A stretch of DNA of 9,035 nt from positions 1-9,035 of the forward strand of contig CALCJH010000278.1 of NCBI GenBank assembly GCA_937967775.1, written 5' to 3'. A program made the position numbers and the translations under genes. The DNA comes from an uncultured bacterium (lineage in GTDB: Bacteria; Armatimonadota; UBA5829; DSUL01). The notes below the pieces were generated by a model that saw only the letters and a program-made list of their open reading frames with translations, was not told where the DNA came from and searched no databases. This document shows positions 1 through 6,352 of the stretch, piece after piece. Within the stretch, counting starts at the first letter, position 1. Every line of letters starts with the position of its first letter.

Positions 1-950
1 AACCTCTGCCGGGCTACAAGCGCGCGAAGCCCATGGTGTCCTGCGGACTGTATCCGATGAACAGCGAGGACTACCCGGACCTGCGTGAGGCGCTTGAGAA
101 GTTGCAGCTGAACGACGCCTCGCTGAGCTGGGAGCCGGAGACCTCGGCAGCACTGGGATTCGGATTCCGCTGCGGATTTCTGGGGCTGCTCCACATGGAC
201 ATCGTCCAGGAGCGGCTGGAGCGCGAGTTCGGGCTGGACATCATCGCCACCGCTCCGGGTGTGGTTTACCGCGTGCACAAGACGGATGGCACGGTGGAAG
301 AGGTGGACAACCCCTCCAAATTGCCGCCCGTGACGCAGATCGCGAAGATCGAGGAGCCATTCGTCACCGCCACCATCATCGTCCCGTCGGAGTATCTGGG
401 GGGTGTAATGGAGCTCTGCCAGGATCGCCGGGGGACCTTTGAGCACATGGAGTACTCCGGCACCACGCGGGTCATCATCACCTATAAGCTCCCGTTGGCG
501 GAGATCCTGATGGATTTCTACGATCAGCTCAAGAGCCGCACCCGCGGATACGCATCCTTCGATTACGAGATGGCGGGCTTCCAGGAGTCCAAGGTGGTGA
601 AGCTGGATATCCTGCTGAACGGCCAGCCGGTCGATGCGCTTTCGTTCATCACGCATCAGGACCGCGCCTACGCGCGAGGCCGGATGCTGGTGGACAAGCT
701 GCGCGATATCCTGCCGCGCCAGCTGTTCGAGATCCGCGTGCAGGCGGCCATCGGGCAGAAGATCATCGCGGCCAGCAGCATCCGCCCCCTTCGGAAGAAC
801 GTCACAGCCAAATGCTACGGTGGTGACATTACGCGAAAGCGCAAACTCCTGGAGAAGCAGAAGGAGGGCAAGAAGAGGATGAAGCAGATCGGCTCCGTAG
901 AGGTTCCGCAGGAGGCGTTCCTTTCCGTGCTGAAGCTGGGCGGCGACTGA
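1..950 (+). CDS. lepA: Elongation factor 4 (LepA) GTPase, C-terminal part, cut by left edge
   Basis: LepA/EF4 is a ribosome-binding translational GTPase proposed to back-translocate or remodel stalled ribosomes and to help in 30S biogenesis. The reading frame is open from the first bases (first full codon at base 3, reading [18 protein letters not shown]), so this is the internal part of a gene whose start and GTPase domain lie to the left. The 315 visible residues are about half of the usual length of roughly 600. They hold the EF-G-like domain III ([20 protein letters not shown]), the domain V-like region around [17 protein letters not shown], and the LepA-specific C-terminal domain with its diagnostic [18 protein letters not shown] and [20 protein letters not shown] stretches. 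The C-terminus is complete (ends [11 protein letters not shown] stop). No terminator is visible before the next gene 61 nt downstream, so read-through into it is possible. Nothing looks damaged. Confidence 0.97.
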   Translation, partial: PLPGYKRAKPMVSCGLYPMNSEDYPDLREALEKLQLNDASLSWEPETSAALGFGFRCGFLGLLHMDIVQERLEREFGLDIIATAPGVVYRVHKTDGTVEEVDNPSKLPPVTQIAKIEEPFVTATIIVPSEYLGGVMELCQDRRGTFEHMEYSGTTRVIITYKLPLAEILMDFYDQLKSRTRGYASFDYEMAGFQESKVVKLDILLNGQPVDALSFITHQDRAYARGRMLVDKLRDILPRQLFEIRVQAAIGQKIIAASSIRPLRKNVTAKCYGGDITRKRKLLEKQKEGKKRMKQIGSVEVPQEAFLSVLKLGGD

Positions 951-1011
951 CCGGCATTCTTGCCGCCCTGTCCACCTTGGAGCGGCGCCCGCGCTCTGGA
1001 GCTCCTGACTG

Positions 1012-1956
1012 ATGACTAATCCCCGCAAGGATGCCACGCCTGATAGCGACGAGGTCTGGCCTCGCTACCTCTGTCTGAGCGGCAAAGGTGAGCTGGCGGA
1101 GCGTGCCCGGCGCGGCAGAGAGCTGCAGAGGGAGTGCAGGCTATGTCCGCGAGGGTGCCTCGCGGCCAGACTCACCGGGGAGATCGGCATCTGCGCCACA
1201 GCAGAAAGGGCGGTGGTGGCCAGCTACGGCCCTCATCACGGTGAGGAATCCTGCTTGAGCGGATGGCGGGGAAGCGGCACGATCTTCTTTTCCGGCTGCT
1301 CTCTGGGGTGCGTGTTCTGCCAGAACCACGACATCAGCCAGCGCAGATCCGGCGAACCCGTCGGCCCGGAGGAACTCGCGGAGATCATGTTGCAGCTTCA
1401 GGCGATGGGCTGTCACAACGTGAACCTGGTCACCCCCACCCACGTTGTGCCTCAGATCCTGGAAGCGCTGGAGGTGGCCGCCGCAAACGGTCTGCGTCTG
1501 CCGCTCGTCTACAACACCTCCGGTTACGACTCCGTCGAGACACTGCGGCTGCTGGACGGGGTGGTGGACATCTATATGCCGGATGTGAAGTTCCTGGACC
1601 ACGAGCTGGCTTCGCGCTATCTGAACGCGCCGGACTATCCGGACGTGGTCAGGGCCGCCGTTCGCGAGATGCACCGGCAGACAGGTCCCCTGGTATGCGA
1701 CGGGCGGGGACTTGCGCGCAGGGGAGTGCTGGTGCGGCATCTGGTGATGCCGGGCCGCCTGGACGACACGCGGCGGGTGCTGCGCTTCCTTGCGTCAGAG
1801 ATCTCTCCGCGCACGTATGTGAACGTCATGGCTCAGTACCGCCCCGAGCACCGTGTCTCCCTGGAGACCTTCCCGGGGATCGCCAGACCGCTGTCCCCGG
1901 AGGAATACCAGGAGGCGCTCCTGACCGCCCGCGTGCTGGGCCTGCGGCTGGACTGA
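1012..1956 (+). CDS. Radical SAM protein of the PflX / COG1313 type
   Basis: A 314-residue radical SAM protein, often annotated as 'putative pyruvate formate-lyase activating enzyme' although the true substrate of this branch is unknown. The 4Fe-4S/SAM motif is clear: C96-x3-C100-x2-C103 (SGCSLGCVFCQNHDIS). Upstream are further cysteines at about 42, 45, 49 and 61 (CRLCPRGC, then GIC), typical of this family and suggesting a second metal site. After the motif come a conserved NLVTPTHVVPQILEAL strand-helix, a PLVYNTSGYDS segment and a VDIYMPDVKF segment, which fit the TIM-barrel fold. The chosen ATG has a GGAG about 10-12 nt upstream. No glycyl radical enzyme gene is nearby, so a PFL-activating role is not supported by context. 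The gene may be co-transcribed with lepA (61 nt gap) and is convergent with the next gene. The AmmeMemoRadiSam radical SAM enzyme was considered, but no Memo or AMMECR1 partner is present. Confidence 0.9.
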   Translation: MTNPRKDATPDSDEVWPRYLCLSGKGELAERARRGRELQRECRLCPRGCLAARLTGEIGICATAERAVVASYGPHHGEESCLSGWRGSGTIFFSGCSLGCVFCQNHDISQRRSGEPVGPEELAEIMLQLQAMGCHNVNLVTPTHVVPQILEALEVAAANGLRLPLVYNTSGYDSVETLRLLDGVVDIYMPDVKFLDHELASRYLNAPDYPDVVRAAVREMHRQTGPLVCDGRGLARRGVLVRHLVMPGRLDDTRRVLRFLASEISPRTYVNVMAQYRPEHRVSLETFPGIARPLSPEEYQEALLTARVLGLRLD

Positions 1957-1972
1957 AGCGCCCTTTTTATGC
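1957..1972 (+). terminator. Weak possible terminator, convergent gap
   Basis: A T5 run (about 1964-1968) follows a GC-rich GCGCCC just after the radical SAM stop codon. A GGGC inside the gene end (about 1938-1941) could pair with GCCC, giving only a 4-bp stem with a long loop. It sits in the right place for the end of the + strand transcript, in the 32-bp gap between convergent genes, but the stem is poor. Confidence 0.2.
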
Positions 1973-1988
1973 CCAGGAGAGGCCTTCT

Positions 1989-2768
1989 CTATCCGAGGAT
2001 CAACCGCAGGGCAGCAGCCGCCGCCAGCACCAGCACGGCGTCATCGAACATCTTCTGCGGGATGCGCGGCAAAAGCCAGCGGCCCGCCACCGCTCCCACG
2101 GCGATCATCGGGGCCACCAGCAGATTGAACGTCAGCGATGATGCGCTGAACATCGGGTGCTGCGGGTCTGCGGCGGTCAGGGCGGCGAAGATGGGCACCT
2201 TGATCAGATTGAAGATGAAGAAATACCAGGCAAAGGACCCCATAAACTCGGACTTGTTGAGTCCGGCGCTCAGGAAGTAGAGGCTCATCACCGGCCCCGC
2301 GGCGTTGGAGACCGCGGTGGCGAATCCGGCCGCGACTCCGGTGAGGGCTGACCCCGCACGCGAGTGCGGTACGAGCTTCTCGCCCCATCGTCCCCGTGCC
2401 AGACTCAGCGCCAGCATCACCAGCACCAGCACGCCGATCAGGACGCTCAGACGGTCGCGCGATCCTTCCGCAGGTCCCAGCATCTGCAGCGTGGCTGCGC
2501 CCAGGGCCATCCCCGCCAGCACCCATGGGATGAGCGCCCAGAGCCTGTCCCATCGGGCGTGGCGCCGGTACCAGGCCACCGCGAAGCAGTCCGCGAAGAT
2601 GAGCATCGGCAGCAGGGTACCCACAGACTGCCGTCCCCCGAACAGCGCCGCCATCAGAGGGACGACCAGAATGCCCGTTCCGGGAACCCCCGTCTTCGAG
2701 AACCCCACCAGCGCCGCGGACGCGAGCGCCAGTGTCCACTCCAGAGGCGTCAGCGAGGGGATCAACAC
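1989..2768 (-). CDS. TSUP (TauE/SafE, DUF81) family membrane transporter
   Basis: A 259-residue integral membrane protein of the 4-toluene sulfonate uptake/sulfite exporter TauE-SafE family, whose characterised members move organosulfonates, sulfite or sulfoacetate. Both inverted-repeat signatures are visible: GFSKTGVPGTGILVVPL near residue 22 and SNAAGPVMSLYFLSAGLNKS in the second half, followed by FAWYFFIFNLIKVP. About eight hydrophobic segments are spread along the protein, normal for the family. The start is GTG at 2768 (reading MLIPSLTPLEW), with GGGAG about 9 nt upstream. The substrate cannot be told from sequence; no sulfur gene is nearby. The gene lies 94 bp downstream of the PEP-CTERM gene on the same strand, with an intrinsic terminator between them. 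Only about 38 nt separate that terminator from this start, so a promoter must overlap the terminator region or expression depends on read-through. Confidence 0.9.
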   Translation of the reverse strand: MLIPSLTPLEWTLALASAALVGFSKTGVPGTGILVVPLMAALFGGRQSVGTLLPMLIFADCFAVAWYRRHARWDRLWALIPWVLAGMALGAATLQMLGPAEGSRDRLSVLIGVLVLVMLALSLARGRWGEKLVPHSRAGSALTGVAAGFATAVSNAAGPVMSLYFLSAGLNKSEFMGSFAWYFFIFNLIKVPIFAALTAADPQHPMFSASSLTFNLLVAPMIAVGAVAGRWLLPRIPQKMFDDAVLVLAAAAALRLILG

Positions 2769-2806
2769 CGCGGATTGCTCCCGCTCCAGAGGTTTTCAGA
2801 ATGCGC

Positions 2807-2839
2807 GAAAAAGGAGCCGGATCTGCGCATCCGGCTCCT
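2807..2839 (-). terminator. Rho-independent terminator of the PEP-CTERM gene
   Basis: A perfect 11-bp inverted repeat, AGGAGCCGGAT (2812-2822) and ATCCGGCTCCT (2829-2839), encloses a 6-nt loop. Read on the minus strand the hairpin is followed at once by TTTTT (2808-2812 on the plus strand is A5). It lies 23 nt after the stop codon of the PEP-CTERM gene, exactly where an intrinsic terminator is expected. Confidence 0.93.
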
Positions 2840-2862
2840 GCAGCGGTGGAGTTGTCCGTCCA

Positions 2863-3621
2863 CTATACCGACTTCTTCCGTCTCCTGCAGAACAGTGTGG
2901 CCACTCCCGCCATCAGCGCCGTCAACGAGCCCGGCTCCGGGATGACGGTATACTGGATGGTGAGATACGGCCTGTAGTCAATACCGCCTTCGCGGGTGTT
3001 GAAGCTGACTCCTTCTCCGGCCACCCCGTCGTGCGAGGTGGCGCGCAGGAGCCAACCGTTGTTAGCCGTTCCCTGATACCACGCCTGCACGGACGCTGTC
3101 ACGTCCCAGTGATAGTAACGGTTCACTTGGGAATCCTTGGTGAACAGCACGGGGGTGCCATCGTAGGTCTGGCTCCGGTCGCCCCACTGCCATCCCTCGC
3201 AGCCGGGAGAAGACCAGTAAGATGTCCCCCGGAAGCGGTTCCAGGTGGCTTCGGTCTCAACCCAGGGGCGGTATTGCCCCACCCGGAAGGGAGCAACATA
3301 CAGATAGTCGTTGGAGTCCATGTCCACCACCTGATAGCACCAGAGCGAGAGCGTGGCGCTGTGGATGATGGACATCGGCGGGATCCTCCCCGTCAGGTCG
3401 AAGCGGATCAGTCCACTGCGCCGGGGGGCATCGTTATACATGTAGACGTGCATGTACCACGGTGTCCCGTAGTTCGTGTCCGACGACTGGCTGTCAATGT
3501 AGGCGTCCGTAGTTCCCGAATATCCCCCGACTCCGTGTTTCAGCACCAGGGTGTTGGCAGCCACCGGCACGGCACAGAGGACGATCAGAAGCACAACCCC
3601 TGCGGAAAGCTTCTTGTTCAC
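2863..3621 (-). CDS. Secreted DNRLRE-type protein with PEP-CTERM sorting signal
   Basis: A 252-residue exported protein. Residues 1-22 form a signal peptide (MNKKL, hydrophobic core AGVVLLIVLCAVPV, AA before the mature part). The body resembles DNRLRE domains, a beta-rich surface or extracellular module: it opens with a DAYIDSQSSDTNYGTPWYM segment, then GLIRFDLTG, a SATLSLW strand, VETEATWNRF, WDVTASVQAWY and NNGWLLRATS. The C-terminus is a textbook PEP-CTERM signal: VIPEPGS (PEP at 228-230), a hydrophobic helix, and the basic tail RRRKKSV. PEP-CTERM proteins are recognised and processed by exosortase; no exosortase is in the window. The start is GTG at 3621, supported by AAGGAGGG (3631-3638) 9 nt upstream. 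It has its own promoter, leader and terminator, so it is probably monocistronic. Its ligand is unknown; a role in extracellular matrix or cell surface is a family-based inference. Confidence 0.88.
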   Translation of the reverse strand: MNKKLSAGVVLLIVLCAVPVAANTLVLKHGVGGYSGTTDAYIDSQSSDTNYGTPWYMHVYMYNDAPRRSGLIRFDLTGRIPPMSIIHSATLSLWCYQVVDMDSNDYLYVAPFRVGQYRPWVETEATWNRFRGTSYWSSPGCEGWQWGDRSQTYDGTPVLFTKDSQVNRYYHWDVTASVQAWYQGTANNGWLLRATSHDGVAGEGVSFNTREGGIDYRPYLTIQYTVIPEPGSLTALMAGVATLFCRRRKKSV

Positions 3622-3630
3622 TGGATGTAA

Positions 3631-3638
3631 CCCTCCTT
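3631..3638 (-). promoter_or_regulatory. Strong ribosome binding site of PEP-CTERM gene
   Basis: AAGGAGGG on the minus strand, 9 nt before the GTG codon at 3621. This near-perfect Shine-Dalgarno sequence decides the choice of GTG as the start. Confidence 0.8.
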
Positions 3639-3654
3639 ATCACAAAGCAATCTT

Positions 3655-3698
3655 GCGGGCTCAAGCGACCGGAGGCGATCGGTAGAGCCTGAGCCCGC
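3655..3698 (-). promoter_or_regulatory. Structured 5' leader element of PEP-CTERM gene
   Basis: Within the predicted untranslated leader there is a two-tier stem-loop. The outer stem is a perfect 9 bp (GCGGGCTCA 3655-3663 with TGAGCCCGC 3690-3698). An asymmetric internal loop (8 nt on the 5' side, 2 nt on the 3' side of the minus-strand RNA) leads to an inner 6-bp stem (3666-3671 with 3676-3681, one G-U pair in the RNA) closed by a CCUC tetraloop. No U-run follows on either strand, so it does not look like a terminator. It is 34 nt upstream of the start codon and leaves the ribosome binding site free. It could be a stabilising 5' hairpin, a protein-binding site or part of a riboswitch; I compared it by eye with the c-di-GMP-I (GEMM) consensus and it does not fit. 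Confidence 0.5.
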
Positions 3699-3711
3699 GT
3701 CCCACATTATC

Positions 3712-3740
3712 AGGGTAAAGCTGTTCAGCAGGCCTGTCAA
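3712..3740 (-). promoter_or_regulatory. Sigma70-like promoter of PEP-CTERM gene
   Basis: On the minus strand TTGACA (plus-strand 3735-3740) is a perfect -35 box. It is followed after exactly 17 nt by TACCCT (plus-strand 3712-3717), which matches the -10 consensus at the key first, second and last positions. A GATAAT at 3706-3711 just downstream is an alternative -10, though with a 23-nt spacer. Transcription would start near 3705, giving an 84-nt leader. Confidence 0.6.
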
Positions 3741-3793
3741 GAGGCCAGACTTGCTGCCGCCCGGGACATTCGAGGACCCCCCCAAGACGCAGC

Positions 3794-3826
3794 CGGGGCG
3801 GGAGTCCTTTTGTGACGCCCGCCCCG
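3794..3826 (-). terminator. GC-rich hairpin after oxidoreductase gene (possible terminator)
   Basis: A 9-bp perfect stem, CGGGGCGGG (3794-3802) and CCCGCCCCG (3818-3826), with a 15-nt loop that can add a GTC/GAC pair set. It begins 27 nt beyond the stop codon of the Gfo/Idh gene. There is no U-tract after it on the minus strand (a G7 run, plus-strand C7 at 3777-3783, follows instead), so it is either a non-canonical terminator or an RNA 3'-end stabiliser. Confidence 0.45.
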
Positions 3827-3852
3827 CGTTCAGCCAGAGATTGCAGGACCGG

Positions 3853-4974
3853 TCAGCGCGGATCGAACTGCGGGATCTTCAGCTTCTCGCCGTCCCGTAG
3901 AGAACTCTGGTGCGCGATGATTCCGGGAGCCGTGTATGCCACCGCTTCGTAGACATCAATGGCCGGACGCCGGCCATTTACCAGAGCGTCCACGAACTCG
4001 TGGGTCAGAAAAGCGTGCGAACCGTCGTGGCCCGTGTTCACCCGCAGCGGCTCCGGCAGCATCTCTGTCTTCCACCACTCGACCAGCTCATAATGCTCGA
4101 AGACAGGGAGCGTCCGGACGAACCCGGCGTCGTCGGTCTCCTGCGCCTCCGTGCTGCGCACGATGACCGGGCCGAGGCCGTTGGGGTGCTCCATAAAGAA
4201 GCTCATCTTCGTCCCGTACCACTGAGCTCGCTCCGTGCCGCGGTGAGCCCCCTGCCAGAAGATGCAGACCCGGAACGTGTGTCCCCGGTCGGTCCGAAAC
4301 AGGGCCGTCTGACACCAGAAGGGATTGTTGTAGTCGTTGTCCTTGAGCTCCTGACGGTCGTCTCCCCAACCGTAGCAGGTGACCTCCGTCAGACGCTCAC
4401 CGGTCAGGCCCACCAGGAACGCGGTGCAGTGGGTGGGATAGTGCATGGGCGGGAAGGCGTAGCGCCATGACCGGGAACCGTCCGGGTTAACGAAAAGTGG
4501 CTCCAGTCCCGCGTGGTGATACTCGGCCTCAGTGTAGAAGATCTCCCCGAACCGTCCCTCCCGCCACCACTGACGGGCGCTGATCATGGTCTGTCTGTAG
4601 TAGCTGGTCTCGCCCATCATGTAGGTCAGGCCGGTCTTCTCCACCGTCTCCACCAGCTCCTGACACTCCTCGATGGACATTGCGGCCGGCACGGCGCACC
4701 AGACGTGCTTTCCGGCCTTCAGCGCTGCGATGGACTGCCGGGCGTGCCAGGGAGCGCCTGAGCAGATGGCCACCGCGTCCACATCCGGATCGGCGATTAG
4801 CTGGTCAAAGTCTGTATAGGCTTTGCCGCAGGAATATGTCTCCTGCAGCGCCCTCCGCCGTTCTGGCAGAGCATCGCAAACCGCCTCCACAGTGCTGTGC
4901 GGATGCAGATGCCACTGGAACGACGCGCCGAAGCTGCCGCCCAGAACCCCCATCCGGACCTTGCCTGACTTCAT
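3853..4974 (-). CDS. Gfo/Idh/MocA family oxidoreductase with AVP in place of EKP
   Basis: A 373-residue cytoplasmic protein with an N-terminal Rossmann fold (VRMGVLGGSFGASF, a variant of GxGxxG at about 12-17; DVDAVAICSGAPWHA at 65-78) and a C-terminal alpha/beta substrate domain. Family members use NAD(P) to oxidise, reduce or epimerise sugars and cyclitols, and one branch (GH109) hydrolyses glycosides. In classical members GKHV is followed by an EKP motif carrying the catalytic lysine. Here GKHVWCAVPAAMSIEEC has AVP at 94-96, so the lysine is valine, as in the GH109-like and EVPAA-type branches. The later histidine region is kept as MHYPTHCTAF (H178, H182). The substrate is unknown. The ATG at 4974 has AGGAG touching it and GAAGGG 11 nt upstream; ATG at codon 7 (4956) is an alternative. 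It starts 33 bp after the Dabb gene on the same strand, so the two are probably one operon. Confidence 0.9.
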   Translation of the reverse strand: MKSGKVRMGVLGGSFGASFQWHLHPHSTVEAVCDALPERRRALQETYSCGKAYTDFDQLIADPDVDAVAICSGAPWHARQSIAALKAGKHVWCAVPAAMSIEECQELVETVEKTGLTYMMGETSYYRQTMISARQWWREGRFGEIFYTEAEYHHAGLEPLFVNPDGSRSWRYAFPPMHYPTHCTAFLVGLTGERLTEVTCYGWGDDRQELKDNDYNNPFWCQTALFRTDRGHTFRVCIFWQGAHRGTERAQWYGTKMSFFMEHPNGLGPVIVRSTEAQETDDAGFVRTLPVFEHYELVEWWKTEMLPEPLRVNTGHDGSHAFLTHEFVDALVNGRRPAIDVYEAVAYTAPGIIAHQSSLRDGEKLKIPQFDPR

Positions 4975-5007
4975 CTCCTGACCATCCCTTCTATGTGGCG
5001 GGAAGGG

Positions 5008-5307
5008 CTACTCGAAGTCGTACACCCGCACCCGCTCCCAGTGTTGACTGTATTTCCGCACGAACTCCTGATGCAGGGGATCCACCTGATAGCAGTCGTG
5101 ACCCTCGCGGCCGTCGAAGACCGCGCAGAGACCCACATCGAAGCTGGAGTCCACGATATCGCGAGACGATTCCACTGCCGTGCCCGCCCAGATGTAACGT
5201 ACCGAGGCGATCCGTCCGAGCGACTCCACGCCGTCCCGAATCATCGCGCGCCGGACCTCCTCGCGGCATTCATCTTTCAACCAGAACAGAACCGTGTGGA
5301 CGAACAT
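5008..5307 (-). CDS. Dabb (stress-responsive A/B barrel) domain protein
   Basis: A 99-residue single-domain protein that spans the whole Dabb family length. It has the typical order: an N-terminal strand FVHTVLFWLKDE, a helix with REEVRRAMIRDGVESL, a strand SVRYIWAGTAVE, then DSSFDVGLCAVFDGREGHDCY, the conserved YQVDPLHQEFVRKY helix and a C-terminal strand VRVYDFE. Such proteins form dimeric ferredoxin-like barrels; some plant and fungal relatives are cyclases or stress proteins, but most bacterial ones have no known reaction. It precedes the Gfo/Idh gene by 33 bp, which suggests a shared role in metabolism of a sugar or related compound. The Shine-Dalgarno is weak (AGGAAGG about 13 nt upstream). 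ATG at 5307 is the only good start. Confidence 0.88.
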   Translation of the reverse strand: MFVHTVLFWLKDECREEVRRAMIRDGVESLGRIASVRYIWAGTAVESSRDIVDSSFDVGLCAVFDGREGHDCYQVDPLHQEFVRKYSQHWERVRVYDFE

Positions 5308-5363
5308 CAGAGAGCTTCAACACCTTCCTGCGGAGTTTTCGATCCGTTTACGGGTCCACGCGG

Positions 5364-5395
5364 AAAAACCCTCCTGCACACAGATGCAGGCAGGG
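5364..5395 (-). terminator. Rho-independent terminator after prepilin-like gene
   Basis: On the minus strand CCTGCA (plus-strand 5385-5390) pairs with TGCAGG (5373-5378) around a 6-nt loop. The stem extends past a G-A mismatch through a T-G and two C-G pairs. The hairpin is followed by TTTTT (plus-strand A5 at 5364-5368). It lies 61 nt after the stop of the prepilin-like gene and 57 nt before the Dabb start, so it should separate the two units. No clear promoter is seen in the 57 nt that remain for the Dabb gene. Confidence 0.8.
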
Positions 5396-5455
5396 CTGGC
5401 AAACGTCTTTGGCCGAAGCCCGTCGATCGCAGGGGCCGCGCCTCCCCGGCCTGCC

Positions 5456-6178
5456 TCACGGAAGAACGGAAGGGCCGCGGAACATCAGCTCGTTCGTTCC
5501 GGGCCATGTTCCGTTGTTCCAATCCAGCCCGCCGGGCACGGTGCCCACACGTCCGTCCAGAAACGTCACATTCGCCTTGCCGTCGTGACGATTGGTGGTG
5601 GTGTCCGTGAACACGAAGGCCGGATCGTTCAGGGGCGTGGGGCTGTCCTCGAGACGCTTGGACTCGTCCACCAGAAGGATGGTACGGGAAGGATTAGGAT
5701 ACAGTGAAATTGGAATGCCGTCGAACTCGGCCCGCTGAACGAGTGAATTGTCGTAGTAGCCCTTCGCTCCCACCCAGGTGCAGTAGGCGTTGATGGAGTA
5801 GCTCCAGGGAGGCGGCTGCTGCTTCTCCACCCGGGTCAGGGACGGGCACTGGTCAATGGCGCGCGCCTTGGTGTAGGCGATGATGCCGTTCGGGGTGGGC
5901 TGCCACGTCCCGGTTCGGTTGGTGAAATACGCCTGGAAGGGAGGAATTCGGTTGGAGTTGTCATCGGCATACATCAGAAATGCAAGGCCGAGCTGCTTCA
6001 TATTGTTAATGCAGGCGGCCTGACGCGCGCGCTCCCGGGCTCGGGCGAACACAGGGAACAGGATGGCGGCCAGGATCGCGATGATGGCGATGACAACCAG
6101 AAGCTCGATCAGCGTGAAGCCGGACGCGCGGCCGCGCGGCAGCCGCGGCAGGCGAGGAACACAGGCAACTCTTCGCAT
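5456..6178 (-). CDS. Prepilin-like secreted protein with H-X9-DG C-terminal motif
   Basis: A 240-residue type IV pilin/pseudopilin-like protein. A 20-residue basic leader ([20 protein letters not shown]) ends in G20, then F21-TLIE25, the prepilin peptidase site with the conserved Glu at +5, and a hydrophobic helix [16 protein letters not shown]. After the helix comes [20 protein letters not shown] and [11 protein letters not shown], the pattern of DUF1559-type proteins of Planctomycetes and Armatimonadota. H198 and D208-G209 form the H-X9-DG motif within [17 protein letters not shown]. It is likely inserted in the inner membrane and then processed. Its role is unknown: these proteins are encoded in very many copies in such genomes. 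ATG at 6178 is chosen because GGAG (6185-6188) sits 6 nt upstream; a GTG at 6193 would add five residues but has no ribosome binding site. It has its own promoter and terminator. Confidence 0.9.
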   Translation of the reverse strand: MRRVACVPRLPRLPRGRASGFTLIELLVVIAIIAILAAILFPVFARARERARQAACINNMKQLGLAFLMYADDNSNRIPPFQAYFTNRTGTWQPTPNGIIAYTKARAIDQCPSLTRVEKQQPPPWSYSINAYCTWVGAKGYYDNSLVQRAEFDGIPISLYPNPSRTILLVDESKRLEDSPTPLNDPAFVFTDTTTNRHDGKANVTFLDGRVGTVPGGLDWNNGTWPGTNELMFRGPSVLP

Positions 6179-6184
6179 GGCAGT

Positions 6185-6197
6185 CTCCGTCACGGAG
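6185..6197 (-). promoter_or_regulatory. RBS of prepilin-like gene within a small hairpin
   Basis: The GGAG Shine-Dalgarno (6185-6188) of the prepilin-like gene is preceded on the minus strand by CTCC (6194-6197), separated by GTGAC. The two could form a 4-bp hairpin hiding the ribosome binding site. The short stem makes regulation speculative, but the site fixes the start at 6178. Confidence 0.4.
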
Positions 6198-6250
6198 CGC
6201 GCGGGAAAACGGGTTCGCAGGCTCGGATTCCCTAGCGCAGGATTTCCATC

Positions 6251-6279
6251 ATACTACAACAATCCGCAGGACTCTGCAA
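6251..6279 (-). promoter_or_regulatory. Possible promoter of prepilin-like gene
   Basis: On the minus strand TTGCAG (plus-strand 6274-6279) is followed after 17 nt by TAGTAT (plus-strand 6251-6256). An overlapping TATGAT is an alternative -10. The AT content here is much higher than in the surrounding sequence. The start codon is about 65 nt downstream. The plus-strand repair operon must also have a promoter in this 174-bp divergent gap, but I could not find a convincing one. Confidence 0.45.
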
Positions 6280-6352
6280 TATACCGACACGTCTACCGCA
6301 CGCGGGGGAACCCGGTCTGTTGTCCTCCCCGTTTTCCAAAAGTGAGGAGGCG

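Noticed and set aside
1263..2141. Open frame of 292 codons on the + strand in another frame of the radical SAM gene
   Set aside because: Arg/Gly/Ala-rich shadow frame with no recognisable domain; the radical SAM frame carries the motifs.
2305..3630. Long open frame of 441 codons on the + strand
   Set aside because: It is antisense to the TSUP and PEP-CTERM genes, both of which have clear family motifs; the antisense product is low-complexity and resembles no family I know.
3655..3698. c-di-GMP-I (GEMM) riboswitch or terminator
   Set aside because: GGGACGC occurs just before the stem, but the A-rich receptor and the second paired arm of GEMM are missing; no U-run exists for a terminator.
4680..5588. 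Open frame of 302 codons on the + strand
   Set aside because: It is a shadow of the Gfo/Idh, Dabb and prepilin-like genes, very rich in Arg, Pro and Ser as expected for an antisense frame in GC-rich DNA.
6320..6352. TTG start giving the exonuclease eleven more residues
   Set aside because: The added residues do not look like the family and the ATG at 6353 has the purine-rich Shine-Dalgarno sequence directly upstream.
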